Positions 22,089 to 31,953 of a stretch of DNA of 64,000 nt are shown in pieces. The notes under the pieces were generated by a model that did not search any database, was not told where the DNA came from, and saw only the letters and a program-made list of their open reading frames with translations. A program made the position numbers and the translations under genes. The DNA comes from Parapristionchus giblindavisi. Its lineage: Eukaryota; Nematoda; Chromadorea; Rhabditida; Diplogasteridae. The DNA lies in the NCBI GenBank assembly GCA_943737045.1, contig CALSFV010000260.1:248001-312000 (forward strand), given 5' to 3'. Numbering within the stretch: position 1 is the stretch's first letter; every line of letters begins with the position of its first letter.

Positions 22089-25000
22089 TTGCCTACAGTG
22101 TCCCTAAACTTCCTATCGTATGGCATAGTTAACATTTTCGTTCCTACAGTATCTCAATTCTCTACGGTATCGGTATACGGTATCTAGGGTATCGTAGCTA
22201 CAGTATCTCTGTGACGTAGTATTATCGTAGTCACTTCAGCTGCTGACTCGGGTGACATAGTCGTGGGAACATTGCTTTGCCAGAATTGGAAGGTAAAGAG
22301 AAGATTGGGCAAGGGAGGTTGCGGTGCTGTCTATTTGGTACTTTTTTGATCTTTGATCTTTGATCTTTTAATTTCCGTCCATATGATCTTTGATCTTCTA
22401 AGGTCAAACACAACGAGACTCTACTTGAAGCAGCTTTCAAGGTAGAAAATTATGAGACACAGGGTCTTCGCGCGGAAGTGGATGTAATGCTTGACCTTTG
22501 AAATTCGTTGTCTGATCTTTGATCTTAGATTCTGAAGCGACTCAAGGGGAAGAAGTTTGTCGTCGATCTCATACAGTCTGGGAAGAGAACAAAATACAAG
22601 TACATGATAATGAGCCTGCTCGGTCCATCCATTCGTGATTTCATTCTATACGAAGTAAAAGATGACAACGGCAAACGCATTGACGTTCTTGTGAAGAAAT
22701 GCTCGTTGTCGACGACACTGCGAGTTGGAATTCAGGCATTGCACGGCATAAAGCAATTGCATGATGTGAGATCAAAGACCAAAGATCAAAGATCTAATGC
22801 TCTGGTATTTTGAAACTTAAAGCCTACTTAAACTCCGCACTTTAAGTAGACTTTAAGTAAACTTAAAGTAAAGCGCAAGTCTACTTAAAGTGGTGTGGTA
22901 TACTGTAATGCATTTCGTCAAATTTTCTTTCACTTTAAGTTTACTACTTAAAGTCTACTTAAAGTCTGTGGCGTAATTTAAGTAGACTTTAAGTTTCGAA
23001 ATACCAGAGTAAAGTGGTGTGGTATACTGTAATGCATTTCGTCAAATGCTCTTTCACTTTAAGTTTACTACTTAAAGTCTGTGACGTAATTTAAGTAGAC
23101 TTTAAGTTCTCGCCCCATCATTCCATCTGTCCTGGGTTCGATTCCCGGTCGTTTCACCGCCTCCGCCTCACCAAGGCGCCCGAAAGGGGAATTGGTAGTG
23201 ACTAGATCATGCGGTAAAGTAGGTCCGAAGAAGAGATTAGGCCCTCCGGACTGAATTGGCCTTGAAATATCACTGGCCTAGCAGTGATAACCCGCAGGAC
23301 TTCGTGTGCCTTGAATAACGGCTTGTACCTTTACCTTTACCTAACCTCTTTTCCAGGTCGGTTTGGTCCATCGAGACATCAAACCTGACAATCTTGCATT
23401 TGGCCATCGATCGGGAGGCACGGATCCGCAAGTTGTCCATCTTTTCGATTTTGGATTTTCGAGAGACTTCGTAACCAAGGTATCCGAATTATGCACTGAC
23501 GGCAAACTGTTTCATATTTGAGCTATAGGTTATATCTTAGACGCGACAATTAGATAAAGGTTCTCTGATATGTGAGATAACCTAGTTAGCTTACTCCTGT
23601 CCCTGCTACTATCTCGATCGAGACAGAGTTATTTAACGTGTATTTTTAAGAGAGTTAGGAGAGCAAGCTATCCTCTCTCTGGCACTATTGCAGAAGCCCA
23701 GATTGGCGGCGGCACATAAAATAGGGGGCAGAAGGCCTACCCTCCCCAGTTGTTGCTAGGAGTGTCAAATAATCAACTGCAAGCCCAGCTGGGGAGGCGT
23801 CAACCCCATTTTGTGGCGATCGGGGCTTCTGCAGTAGTGCCCTTTCTCTCAGAGACTGGTTACCTATCGGGCATATCTAACTAGGGAATGGTTTTTGTGA
23901 TGGTTGAAGTTACGGTTAGTGACCTACATAGGGATAATCAGCATGGTCGACATATCAGGTTGGTTAGAAAGTCCGGTACATTTTGAGGGTATTTTTGCTG
24001 CGATGTCGCCGTTCGTGTAGACATCTAATCTAATTCCCCATATGTGGGTTAGAGAGTGTGAACATCTCTTATTCTTTTTCACTAGGCCCACAAGTCAACA
24101 TCATTGTCCACGAGCAATGGCGGTTGTTTTACTTCCGTCAGTTTCTCACTTTGGTCATGTCCTCTTATTCCCGCAATTCTCAAAGCTAAAAGAGAAGGCT
24201 GGGGGAAATCAAATCAACACCGTGTACGGCGAGAAGTCCATCGTCCATCACATGCTGAGCAAATCGTACCAATTTTTCAAGAAGAATGAATGCGACCTCG
24301 AAGACCAGCCGAGGTCGGGTCGTCCCCTTTTTCTGTATTTGGACCTTTTGCGGAGAACGTTGGAGAAGAGTCCATACCAGACCACCCGCAATATGGAGCA
24401 GGTATTTGGGGCCTCCCATGCTACTATTGTCCTCGAATTGGAATCTTTCGGGAAGACTAAAAAGTTTAGAAGAAAGCTACCCCATACCCTGACCGATTTC
24501 GACCGTCAGAGGAGGGTCGACACGTCGTTGGAACTCCTCACCTCCCATCGCCGGTTCGAATGACTCGATCGAATCATGACTGGCGATGAGAAGTGGGCCA
24601 TGTATTCTAACGTTGAACCCGAGGGTGGGTGGCTCAGTTCCGGCGGAACCCCACACCCAGTCCTTCATGCAGGAATTGATGGCCAAAACAGGTGTGGTGG
24701 TTGTGGTGGTCTGTCCGTGGCATTGAGTATTGGGAGCTGCTAAAGCATGGTAGCACCATCGACACCGATGTCTACATTAATCAACTACGTAGCCTGAAAT
24801 TCCATTTCGATTCAGCCTGGGGAAGTACAGCAAAAATATCATTTGTGCATGACAACACCAGATCAGACTCCACGAAAAAGACCAAGACCGAGCTATCGTT
24901 GTAAGGCTGGTCCTTCCTATCTCACCCAACCTACAGCATGGACCTAGCTCCTTATGATTACCACCTATTCTCCGACCTTCAACGCCATCTCGATGAGCAC

Positions 25001-26750
25001 GACTTCCAGAATGAGACCGACCTCATTCGCGACATCGTCCACTATTTTGGCTCTAAGTCGGAGTGGTAGGCAAGTAGGGCCCTGGCCCTGCAGGGGAGAC
25101 GGAGGAAGGTCATCGCTGTTGATGGCCAATATCGATGATCATTCGTTTGTCTATTACTGAGATACTGTATAAGCAAGTTTGACCAAAAAATGTACCGGAC
25201 TTTCTAATCAACCTAATAGTAAGGATCAACTTTTAAAAGTTGCGATTTATCGATTTTTTGGAATAAACCCGTCGCATATCCGCCGCACGAAAGACAGCCA
25301 AAAAGATATTTTGGACTTGATTTCCATTGAAACAGCAATTTTTTGCTGAAACTACCATGCAGACATAAAATGCTGTCGGTGGAATCGAACTCATGTTCAA
25401 AAAGTGAAAGAACACAAAAAGTGCAACTTTTTGGCTGTCTTTCGTGAGGCGGAGATGCGACGGGTTTCGTTCAAAAAATCGATAAATCGCAACTTTTGAA
25501 AGTTGATTCTTACTAAGTAGACCATGCTGATTATCGCTATGTTGGTCACTAACCGTAATTTCAACCATCACAAAAACCATTCCCTAGTAAGAGAATTTGC
25601 CATGAGTGTGAACGCCGCTGACAATGATTATTCCGTTGCAGGAAGGAGAAACCATGAAGCTCCGCAAGCCTAGAAGGCAAGTCGATTTCAAGTGAGTGTA
25701 GAAAACTTGTACACTAATTGCAAAGTTACTTGACAAATAGGGGTAACGATTTGCCAGGTAACTTTGCACTCGGTGTATATCGTTCATAAAAGGTGTCGGC
25801 AGACCAGATCCATGATTTCAGAGGCACAAACCTGTATGCGTCGATGTCGGCTATTTCTGGCAATGAGCAAAGTCGAGCCGACGATCTTTGGTCATTGATG
25901 TACGTCTTGGCTGAGATGCGATTGTCAGAACTACCATGGAAGAAGTATGCCTTCGGATCTTTTCGAAAATCGGACAGTGCAAAAACCCCCGCTTGATGAA
26001 GCAATTTAATTTAAAGAAGGGGACCTACGAGATTTAGAGTGCACTATTGACAAGAAGAACGTGGGACATAGGAAGTGGCATTATGTTCTCTATTAGATAT
26101 GAGCGTATGGGTGTGTAGAGCATGTAGCTAGTGGTTAGTGGTTAGCGCTACTAACCGTGTTACGTGGGTTCGATTCTTGTTTGCAATATTCTTTATATTT
26201 ATCCATCAAATTCAAAAAATCGCGCCTTTCCCTGGGGGATCAATGAACTTTATGCTCGGATTACGACATTCCTGTGCACCTAAAATTTTAGAGAAAATTG
26301 GTTTTGTATACAGCGAGATGTGATCTATAGCTCTACCTGGCCAGTTTAGTCACGAAAAAACTCGTGGGTCCTCTTCTTTAACTAATACTTTTTTTTAAAT
26401 TTGCATTTTTTTACAATGCTCATGTCTTTACGAACTCTCATTTATTTATTTTCTTTGCTTGTCTCGAGGATCTGTTTGCAGAGAAGGTGCTGATGAAGAG
26501 GATAAAAAGACACAAGCCAAACTCCGAAAGAAGTTTAGGATGACGTATGATGATACCAAGTTATTCCAAAAAGAAAATTTTCCACCTATTATACTCAAAA
26601 TCATCACTTATCTCCGGTATTTGCACAGATCTAGATCAATCGATATCAATCAATATCACTTACAGTACCCTAAACTATTGGAGTCGACCAGACTATTTAT
26701 TCGTCTATCGTGTCTTCCTAGCAGCAATGGAGTCGGAAGGAGCCAAGTAG
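21966..26750 (+). CDS. CK1/TTBK-like protein kinase, nine exons
   Basis: Protein kinase of the casein-kinase-1 superfamily, tau-tubulin-kinase-like branch (expanded in nematodes, often sperm-enriched). Exons: 21966-21996, 22240-22337, 22403-22483, 22529-22765, 23357-23479, 25642-25691, 25822-25944, 26482-26616, 26666-26750. Together they make 963 nt, open throughout: 320 aa plus TAG, a normal length for the branch. Visible motifs: WKVKRRLGKGGCGAVYL (ATP loop), AAFK (lysine), VHRDIKPDN (catalytic loop), FDFGFSR (DFG), FKGTNLYAS (CK1-type substitute for APE), SRADDLWSLMYVLAEM and ELPWKK (F helix), PDYLFVYRVFLAAM (C-terminal lobe end). All catalytic residues are present, so it is probably active. 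Introns 1, 4, 5 and 7 are swollen by mobile elements and a microsatellite; introns 2-4 contain GATCTTT repeats. The 81-codon gene starts about 450 bp downstream. Confidence 0.9.
22004..22086. repeat. (ATT)n microsatellite in kinase intron 1
   Basis: Nearly pure ATT repeats with one interruption (ATC). The run of isoleucines predicted across it is an artefact of reading through intron 1. Confidence 0.95.
22800..23108. mobile_element. CTCTGG MITE plus a partial second copy in kinase intron 4
   Basis: A complete copy spans 22800-23009 (CTCTGGTATTTTGAAACTT ... AAATACCAGAG). A partial repeat of its middle follows at 23010-23108 without either terminus, starting taaagtggtgtggtatactg as in the first copy. 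Same family as 9546-9994. Confidence 0.8.
23110..23345 (+). mobile_element. tRNA-derived SINE in kinase intron 4
   Basis: Same family as 4736-4972, in the opposite orientation. It is 5'-truncated just before the B box (GGGTTCGATTCCCGG at about 23133) and runs to a CCTTTACCTTTACCT tail at about 23330. It ends only about 10 bp from the exon 5 acceptor at 23356. Confidence 0.8.
23683..23842. mobile_element. MITE with GGCACTAYTGCAGAAGCCC termini
   Basis: Imperfect inverted ends GGCACTATTGCAGAAGCCC (23683) and GGGCTTCTGCAGTAGTGCC (to 23842), GC-richer than the surroundings, in kinase intron 5. The termini resemble those of the 34831-34973 MITE (GGGCACTACTTCAGAA), suggesting related transposases. 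Confidence 0.6.
23881..25587. mobile_element. Foldback element (TAA duplication) interrupted by a mariner
   Basis: The left arm CTAGGGAATGGTTTTTGTGA and right arm end TCACAAAAACCATTCCCTAG are inverted copies, with TAA on both sides (23878-23880, 25588-25590). Inner parts of the arms pair too: about 25218-25330 with about 25424-25520 (cttttggctgtctttcgtg on the right). Without the nested mariner the element is about 443 bp. It lies in kinase intron 5. Confidence 0.85.
23955..25216 (+). mobile_element. Nested mariner-family transposon, defective
   Basis: A 1,262-bp element with inverted ends TCAGGTTGGTTAGAAAGTCC and ...GGACTTTCTAATCAACCTAA, and TA on both sides (23953-23954, 25217-25218). The broken transposase spans about 24060-25075: INTVYG, CDLEDQPRSGRP (HTH region), ASHATIVLELESFGK, MTGDEKWAM (first catalytic aspartate block), FVHDN (second) and MDLAPYDYHLF (third, DD34D layout), spread over several frames. 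The opposite arm of the host foldback element provides the exact empty site. Confidence 0.92.
26015..26377. mobile_element. TTAA-flanked element with tRNA-like core, in kinase intron 7
   Basis: Ends AGAAGGGGACCTACGAG and CTCGTGGGTCCTCTTCT are inverted repeats. TTAA is at 26011-26014 and 26378-26381. The tRNA-like segment at about 26125-26180 has an A-box-like TAGCTAGTGGTTAGTGG and a B-box GGGTTCGATTC. A second copy is at 56111-56477 and a right-end fragment near 4602. Confidence 0.85.
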
Positions 26751-26775
26751 GATTCTAGCCAAACCCTATCGTTAA

Positions 26776-26889
26776 AGCCACACCCCAAGCTAATTTCACT
26801 CGCTGCATTGGCAATACTCTCTCACAGACACAGAAAGCGAGAGAGTGTGGCCAGAGCGGAGACTTTCAAATTAGCTTGGGGGTGTCGCT
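26776..26889. mobile_element. MITE with AGCCACACCCCAAGCTAATTT ends, TTAA-flanked
   Basis: Inverted ends AGCCACACCCCAAGCTAATT and AATTAGCTTGGGGGTGTCGC are flanked by TTAA (26772-26775, 26890-26893). It lies just downstream of the kinase stop codon. A right-end fragment with its TTAA occurs at about 58340-58365. Confidence 0.8.
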
Positions 26890-27203
26890 TTAAGTGAGAG
26901 AGTGATCAGAGCGGATTAGTAAAATATGTGAAGTTCAAAATTCACAGGAAGCAAGGCGAGTATTGTCCGTATAAAATGTACTAGAATAATTGCCCTGCTA
27001 CTGCTGCTAAACGCAGAAATATTCTATCGATCAAACCCCCTTTCTTGCACTTCTGTTCGCGCTCTCTCTATTTAAACAATTGTCATACGATCAATAATAC
27101 CATACGAGTTTTCTCTGGTTTTCTTTTCTTTTCCTTTCCTTCTCATGAATAATCTAATACAAAAACATAGCAGCAAAACCTATTCTGCATACCGTACACA
27201 TAT

Positions 27204-27501
27204 ATGCCAAACCGGCTTATTGATATGAGGAGAACAATGACAATTTTGCCCTTCAGATTTACTGACAAATGGGACTGGGAGGAACAAGGCTTTCTGCCGA
27301 AGCTTCCTCGTGCCTGGGAAGAAGCTCAAATGCCGAAGGAGAACACGGTTTGTTCTTTGATCTTTGATCTTTTATCTTTGTGATATCTGATCTTTGCAGG
27401 ACAAGAGCGTCAGTTATAAGAATAAGGACAAAGGAGTCGCTGGAGATAAAGTGAACCCCTTCACTGAGGACGACTTTTCCTCTGATCCATGGGGATTCTG
27501 A
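27204..27501 (+). CDS. 81-codon DPWGF protein, copy C
   Basis: Paralogue of 19833-20130 in inverted orientation. Exons are 27204-27347 and 27400-27501 with a 52-nt GT-AG intron containing GATCTTTGATCTTT. It is open throughout, starts MPNRLIDMRRTMTILPF, and the in-frame TAG upstream (about 27169) supports this ATG or one preceded by an acceptor. AATAAA is at about 27583. It differs from copy B at a few residues, such as EEQG against EEKN. Unrecognised family; very rich in Trp, Glu and Lys for its size. It starts about 450 bp after the kinase gene on the same strand, too far for an obvious operon. Confidence 0.6.
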
Positions 27502-27649
27502 ATCCATCACCAACTCCAATCGACCCTTATTGATTGATAAAGTTGTATCAATTATTGATCGATCACCCAGCACTGAATAAAACATTAGTCTCACACATTG
27601 CAATTGAAATATACATATTAGTGTTTAATAAAGTTGCGACGATAAGAAT

Positions 27650-27843
27650 CATACCCTCACAGTGTGAGGATTGACCCACTATATACGGCTCATTTTCATA
27701 GTCGACCCACTATATAAAGCTAATTTTTTATATGAAAGGTTACAATTTAAGCGAAAAATAACGATTTTTCTAATATCTGCCCACTATATTTCGAAAATCG
27801 TCCCACTATATAAAACAATTCGGTGAGGGTGCCCAAAATGCAT
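27650..27843. mobile_element. 194-bp insertion with 9-bp target duplication
   Basis: GATAAGAAT occurs at 27641-27649 and 27844-27852, and units A and B have it once. The ends contain inverted ACCCTCAC/GTGAGGGT. Inside, CCCACTATATA-like words occur four times. A 9-bp duplication suggests a Mutator-like transposase (inference). Confidence 0.65.
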
Positions 27844-28394
27844 GATAAGAATTCTTTCCTGGCACTTCGTTCCTCTTTGATCGAATTGCATTTTTGAGTA
27901 CCAATTTATGATTATTGTAAACCATCTTCAAACTGCCTGTCAATCTTCGCGGAACTGTGGAAACGGAAGACGGAAGAAGGACAACGTCAATCGTCTGGGA
28001 CTGTCAGAAGTATAAAGAGCTTATCCCCCATGCACATCAGTCTACTCTTAATAAATGTGCTTGAAAGGAAGAAGTGACCTCTATTACATGATCAGTTCGG
28101 TTTTTCTAATCCACTTAACACAGTTCTCTCAATCTGAAGTCGTATTTCGTATTTCCGCCGTACTTTTACCTTTTGCAAGTATAGAGCTATAGATGTAGTG
28201 TGTGTGAAGACCTTTCATGAAAGAAGGAAAAGATCAAAGGGCAGAGAATGAGGGGGATGAATGAATGGAGAGATAGAGATGGCTACAGGCCCCATAGGTG
28301 CAAAGATTCAAGCAAATTAGAGTTAGAGTAATGAAAGAATGGTTTTAAAGTAGGTTGTGTTGGAAAAGAAACTATGTAAAGACTTAATATCTAG

Positions 28395-28480
28395 AGATAA
28401 AAACGATCCAGTGTTTCGGCCCTGGTCCTAGACACTGGACCGGCCCGTGTGGGGTGGGCCTCATCAGTAGGATGACCCAC
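28395..28480 (-). ncRNA. Hammerhead-ribozyme-like sequence with permuted parts
   Basis: The minus strand contains ATCCTA + CTGATGA + GGCCC...GGGCC, then TCCAGTGTC-TAGGA (substrate-like strand), then GGGCC + GAA + ACACTGGA. TAGGA pairs with TCCTA, and TCCAGTGT pairs with ACACTGGA. All three stems and both core strands are present, but the cleavage strand sits inside loop II. It could be a rearranged or dimer junction of a tandem ribozyme array. It lies on the PLE-sense strand of the neighbouring palindrome arm. Confidence 0.5.
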
Positions 28481-28700
28481 ACAGGACAGTTTTCAATAAA
28501 ACGTTTTTTCCAAAGGAAAGAAGAAGAACTTAATAAGGTTAAAGAGTGAACGATTAAAAATTGATTGAGATTTCGCTACGCTAATACTAATATTGTATAC
28601 ATAAAACATGAATAGCTTAGTGATTCTTGTCATGATGATGTTAATATAGATTTTTACTATGTGAAGCCAATGGAGTGGAAGACAAGATAGATTTTAATTT

Positions 28701-28740
28701 ATTCAGACGTTTCGGCGAGAATCACCATCTTCAGTTAAGA
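28701..28740 (-). ncRNA. Hammerhead-like motif, left palindrome arm
   Basis: Minus strand: TTAA, CTGAAGA (a valid core; position 7 is free), GGTG...CGCC stem II, GAA, ACGT minimal stem III, C, TGAA. One stem I mismatch. It lies downstream of the PLE GIY-YIG end on the same strand. The copy at 31307-31346 is on the plus strand. Confidence 0.45.
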
Positions 28741-28884
28741 TTCAATACCTACAAGCAAGACTAATGAGTGAGAAAAACGAACAGGGCCAATAGTGTGATA
28801 AACAGATGAATGAGAAATATGATAGTGAATGAGGGAAAGAAGGGAAGAAGAGGTCAAGTGAGAGAGGGGAGAGGGGGATGATTC

Positions 28885-29305
28885 TTATGTATTCAATAAT
28901 GGAGGAAGATCAATAGTGGCAAGTGTAATGGGGGCTTGTTCTTTGGACTGTTCCAACCGGGAATTGATTACGGGTTTAAGAGATGCAATATACATCGCCT
29001 CAGCGATTTGTCGACGAGAGGGGTTAGGTTCTCTATGAAGAATATGACCAGTGAGGGTTAATGTGGCACCGTTATGAACAGTTAATGAATGGATAGAAAA
29101 AGCACTGGATGAGTATGAGGGCATAGAGGGGTTAGAAGCAGCTCTACGATGTTCAGCTGCTCTAAAATACAAGGGACGACCCGTGTGGCCAACATAAAAA
29201 TCGTTACAAATATCACAGGTGATCTTATAAACAATACCAGAAAAATGACAGCAAACTTCCTTAGAATGGGGGCAGAAAATACAATTGGTAGGGTATCTAC
29301 AAGCA
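28885..29305 (-). pseudogene. Penelope-like element, C-terminal GIY-YIG domain (left arm)
   Basis: PLEs are retroelements with a reverse transcriptase and, in most, a C-terminal GIY-YIG endonuclease. The frame reads CRYPTNCIFCPHS (zinc-binding CxxC), GIVYKITCDICNDFYVGHTG (GIY and YVG motifs with the CDIC insert usual in PLEs) and AAEHRRAASNPSM, then INSRLEQSKEQAP before TAA. Only the end of the element is present, with no reverse transcriptase upstream, so it is a fragment. Confidence 0.8.
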
Positions 29306-30740
29306 ATATTGAAGCTCTCATTGTCGAAAAACCCCCTCCCTCATTACTCTCAATGCTCTCTAATAATAGATACTTAGATAATCCAACTTGTAGATACCCT
29401 ACCAATTGTATTTTCTGCCCCCATTCTAACAAGGGAAGTCTTTTTAGTCTCAGTGAGACTTTTGAACGAGACTATTTTTCCTCGATAGATATAGGTAATA
29501 TATGGACGGAACCAAAAAATTAGCTGCAGCCATACACTTTCAGATTTTATGTAATTAATTGAAGTTTGTGAAAAAATTATTCATTTTTTGAAGAAAAAAC
29601 GCACTGTGTAGGCGACAAGAAGTGTATGAAACAAGGCATTCCTGAAAGAACATTGTCAACATGGCGGCGTGGTGTAGTGGTAGTATGTGCTCTTCTAGGT
29701 CAGGATGTGGTTGTTTCGAGTACACCCATAGACATTTTACTTTTGCTCATTTTTATCAGCTTCGGACTTGAACTTTCGATCGAAAAAATTTTAAAAATTT
29801 TTTTTCATTTTATTCTCTACTTTCAAAACGTTTGCGCGTGCACAAGATGACATCTCTTATCTACCCCCAGATCAAATCCCTCTTTTCCATGCATCTCACA
29901 AATATGCCTTTGCCAAGTCTGGATATATCTAGATATACCACATTCCCACTCCTTTTCTCACTCCGGTCCAAGCATGGAGATGTTTCCCCCCAAAGATCTT
30001 GTTGTAATCTGTGAGAAACCCTGTCACAAGTATTCTTTGATCAAATGTTCGACATGTGATCTTCGATTGTCCTGGAATTGTTTATTTGGCAGCTACAATT
30101 GTTGTTGAAATACTATTTGGCATGTATAATTTTAATAATTTGTCATGTTGAAAAAAATTCGTAGAAGATATTAGATGCTAAATATATCGGAAATAATGAA
30201 AAAAGTTAACGGAATAGGAGAAAAGTGCACGAAAAGTAGAGAATAAAATGAAAAAAAATTTTTCGATTGAAAGTACAAGTCCGAAGCTGATAAAAATGAG
30301 CAAAAGTAAAATGTCTATAGGTGTACTCGAAACAACCACATCCTGACCTAGAAGAGCACATACTACCACCACACCACGCCGCCATGTTGTCAATGTTCTT
30401 TCAGGAATGCCTTGTTTCATACACTTCTTGTCGCCTACACAGTGCGTTTTTTCTTCAAAAAATGAATAATTTTTTCACAAACTTCAATTAATTACATAAA
30501 ATCTGAAAGTGTATGGCTGCAGCTAATTTTTTGGTTCCGTCCATATATTACCTATATCTATCGAGGAAAAATAGTCTCGTTCAAAAGTCTCACTGAGACT
30601 AAAAAGACTTCCCTTGTTAGAATGGGGGCAGAAAATACAATTGGTAGGGTATCTACAAGTTGGATTATCTAAGTATCTATTATTAGAGAGCATTGAGAGT
30701 AATGAGGGAGGGGGTTTTTCGACAATGAGAGCTTCAATAT

Positions 30741-31161
30741 TGCTTGTAGATACCCTACCAATTGTATTTTCTGCCCCCATTCTAAGGAAGTTTGCTGTCA
30801 TTTTTCTGGTATTGTTTATAAGATCACCTGTGATATTTGTAACGATTTTTAAGTTGGCCACACGGGTCGTCCCTTGTATTGTAGAGCAGCTGAACATCGT
30901 AGAGCTGCTTCTAACCCCTCTATGCCCTCATACTCATCCAGTGCTTTTTCTATCCATTCATTAACTGTTCATAACGGTGCCACATTAACCCTCACTGGTC
31001 ATATTCTTCATAGAGAACCTAACCCCTCTCGTCGACAAATCGCTGAGGCGATGTATATTGCATCTCTTAAACCCGTAATCAATTCCCGGTTGGAACAGTC
31101 CAAAGAACAAGCCCCCATTACACTTGCCACTATTGATCTTCCTCCATTATTGAATACATAA
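30741..31161 (+). pseudogene. Penelope-like element, C-terminal GIY-YIG domain (right arm)
   Basis: Inverted copy of 28885-29305. Same protein, except that the tyrosine of the YVG motif is a TAA stop here (near 30850) and a Phe is Cys in YCRAAEHRR. It is inactive. Confidence 0.8.
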
Positions 31162-31306
31162 GAATCATCCCCCTCTCCCCTCTCTCACTTGACCTCTTCT
31201 TCCCTTCTTTCCCTCATTCACTATCATATTTCTCATTCATCTGTTTATCACACTATTGGCCCTGTTCGTTTTTCTCACTCATTAGTCTTGCTTGTAGGTA
31301 TTGAAT

Positions 31307-31346
31307 CTTAACTGAAGATGGTGATTCTCGCCGAAACGTCTGAATA
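31307..31346 (+). ncRNA. Hammerhead-like motif, right palindrome arm
   Basis: Same sequence as 28701-28740 in inverted orientation: TTAA, CTGAAGA, GGTGATTCTCGCC, GAAACGTC, TGAA. Same sense as the adjacent right-arm PLE fragment. Confidence 0.45.
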
Positions 31347-31677
31347 AATTAAAATCTATCTTGTCTTCCACTCCATTGGCTTCACATAGTAAAAATCTGT
31401 ATACATAAAAGCAAAGATACATAATGAGGAAATGATCATTTGATTGCCGTTTGTAAGTAGAGAGAGTGCGCGTCGCATGTGTGAGAGAGTATGGAGAAGT
31501 GAGAGACGACTAGAGATTGATTGGTTTAGCGTGAGATGACTAGTGATCTACCTCTCTACCTCTGTTCTTGGTTTGCATGTATGAACTTTGTACTTTTGAT
31601 CTTTGTTATTACTCTTCATCTAAAACTTTTACACATATTTCAGCTTTTGTTTTTCCATATTTTAAACTAATTTAAAC

Positions 31678-31680
<3 letters not shown>

Positions 31681-31740
<60 letters not shown>
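31681..31740. repeat. (AT)n microsatellite
   Basis: About 30 perfect AT units at the truncated (3') side of the minus-strand PLE. Confidence 0.95.
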
Positions 31741-31743
<3 letters not shown>

Positions 31744-31953
31744 AATCCCGACCACTTCCCTTCCTTCCTATTCTGGTCGCCTCACCTGCTTCTCTGCTCT
31801 CTCGCACCACCACACTCTCTCGCCTCTTGCCTCCACTTCAATTGCAAAATGATTACAGTAAAAGTTGATTTTCTCGAAAACATCTTCCGCAAATTGGCTG
31901 AAATTTTTTCTATGGGATCCTGAAGCCATTACGGTCCGATCTATGTATCTCAC

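Larger units (their letters stand above)
28648..31398. mobile_element. 2.75-kb palindrome containing Penelope-like element ends
   Basis: Arms about 28648-29840 and 30222-31398 are near-identical inverted copies around a spacer of about 380 bp. Each arm holds, from outside in: a hammerhead-like motif, the C-terminal GIY-YIG coding end of a PLE, a second inverted PLE fragment (inner inverted repeats at 29265-29300 and 29388-29430) and a tRNA-like block (29655-29725; 30337-30405 inverted) with TGGTGTAGTGGTAG. Differences between arms are few, such as the stop codon in the right-arm GIY-YIG. No clear target duplication was found. Confidence 0.85.

Noticed and set aside
29655..29725. Functional tRNA gene in the PLE palindrome
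   Set aside because: The B box is interrupted (GGTTGTTTCGAGTACACC) and an inverted copy exists; treated as tRNA-like.
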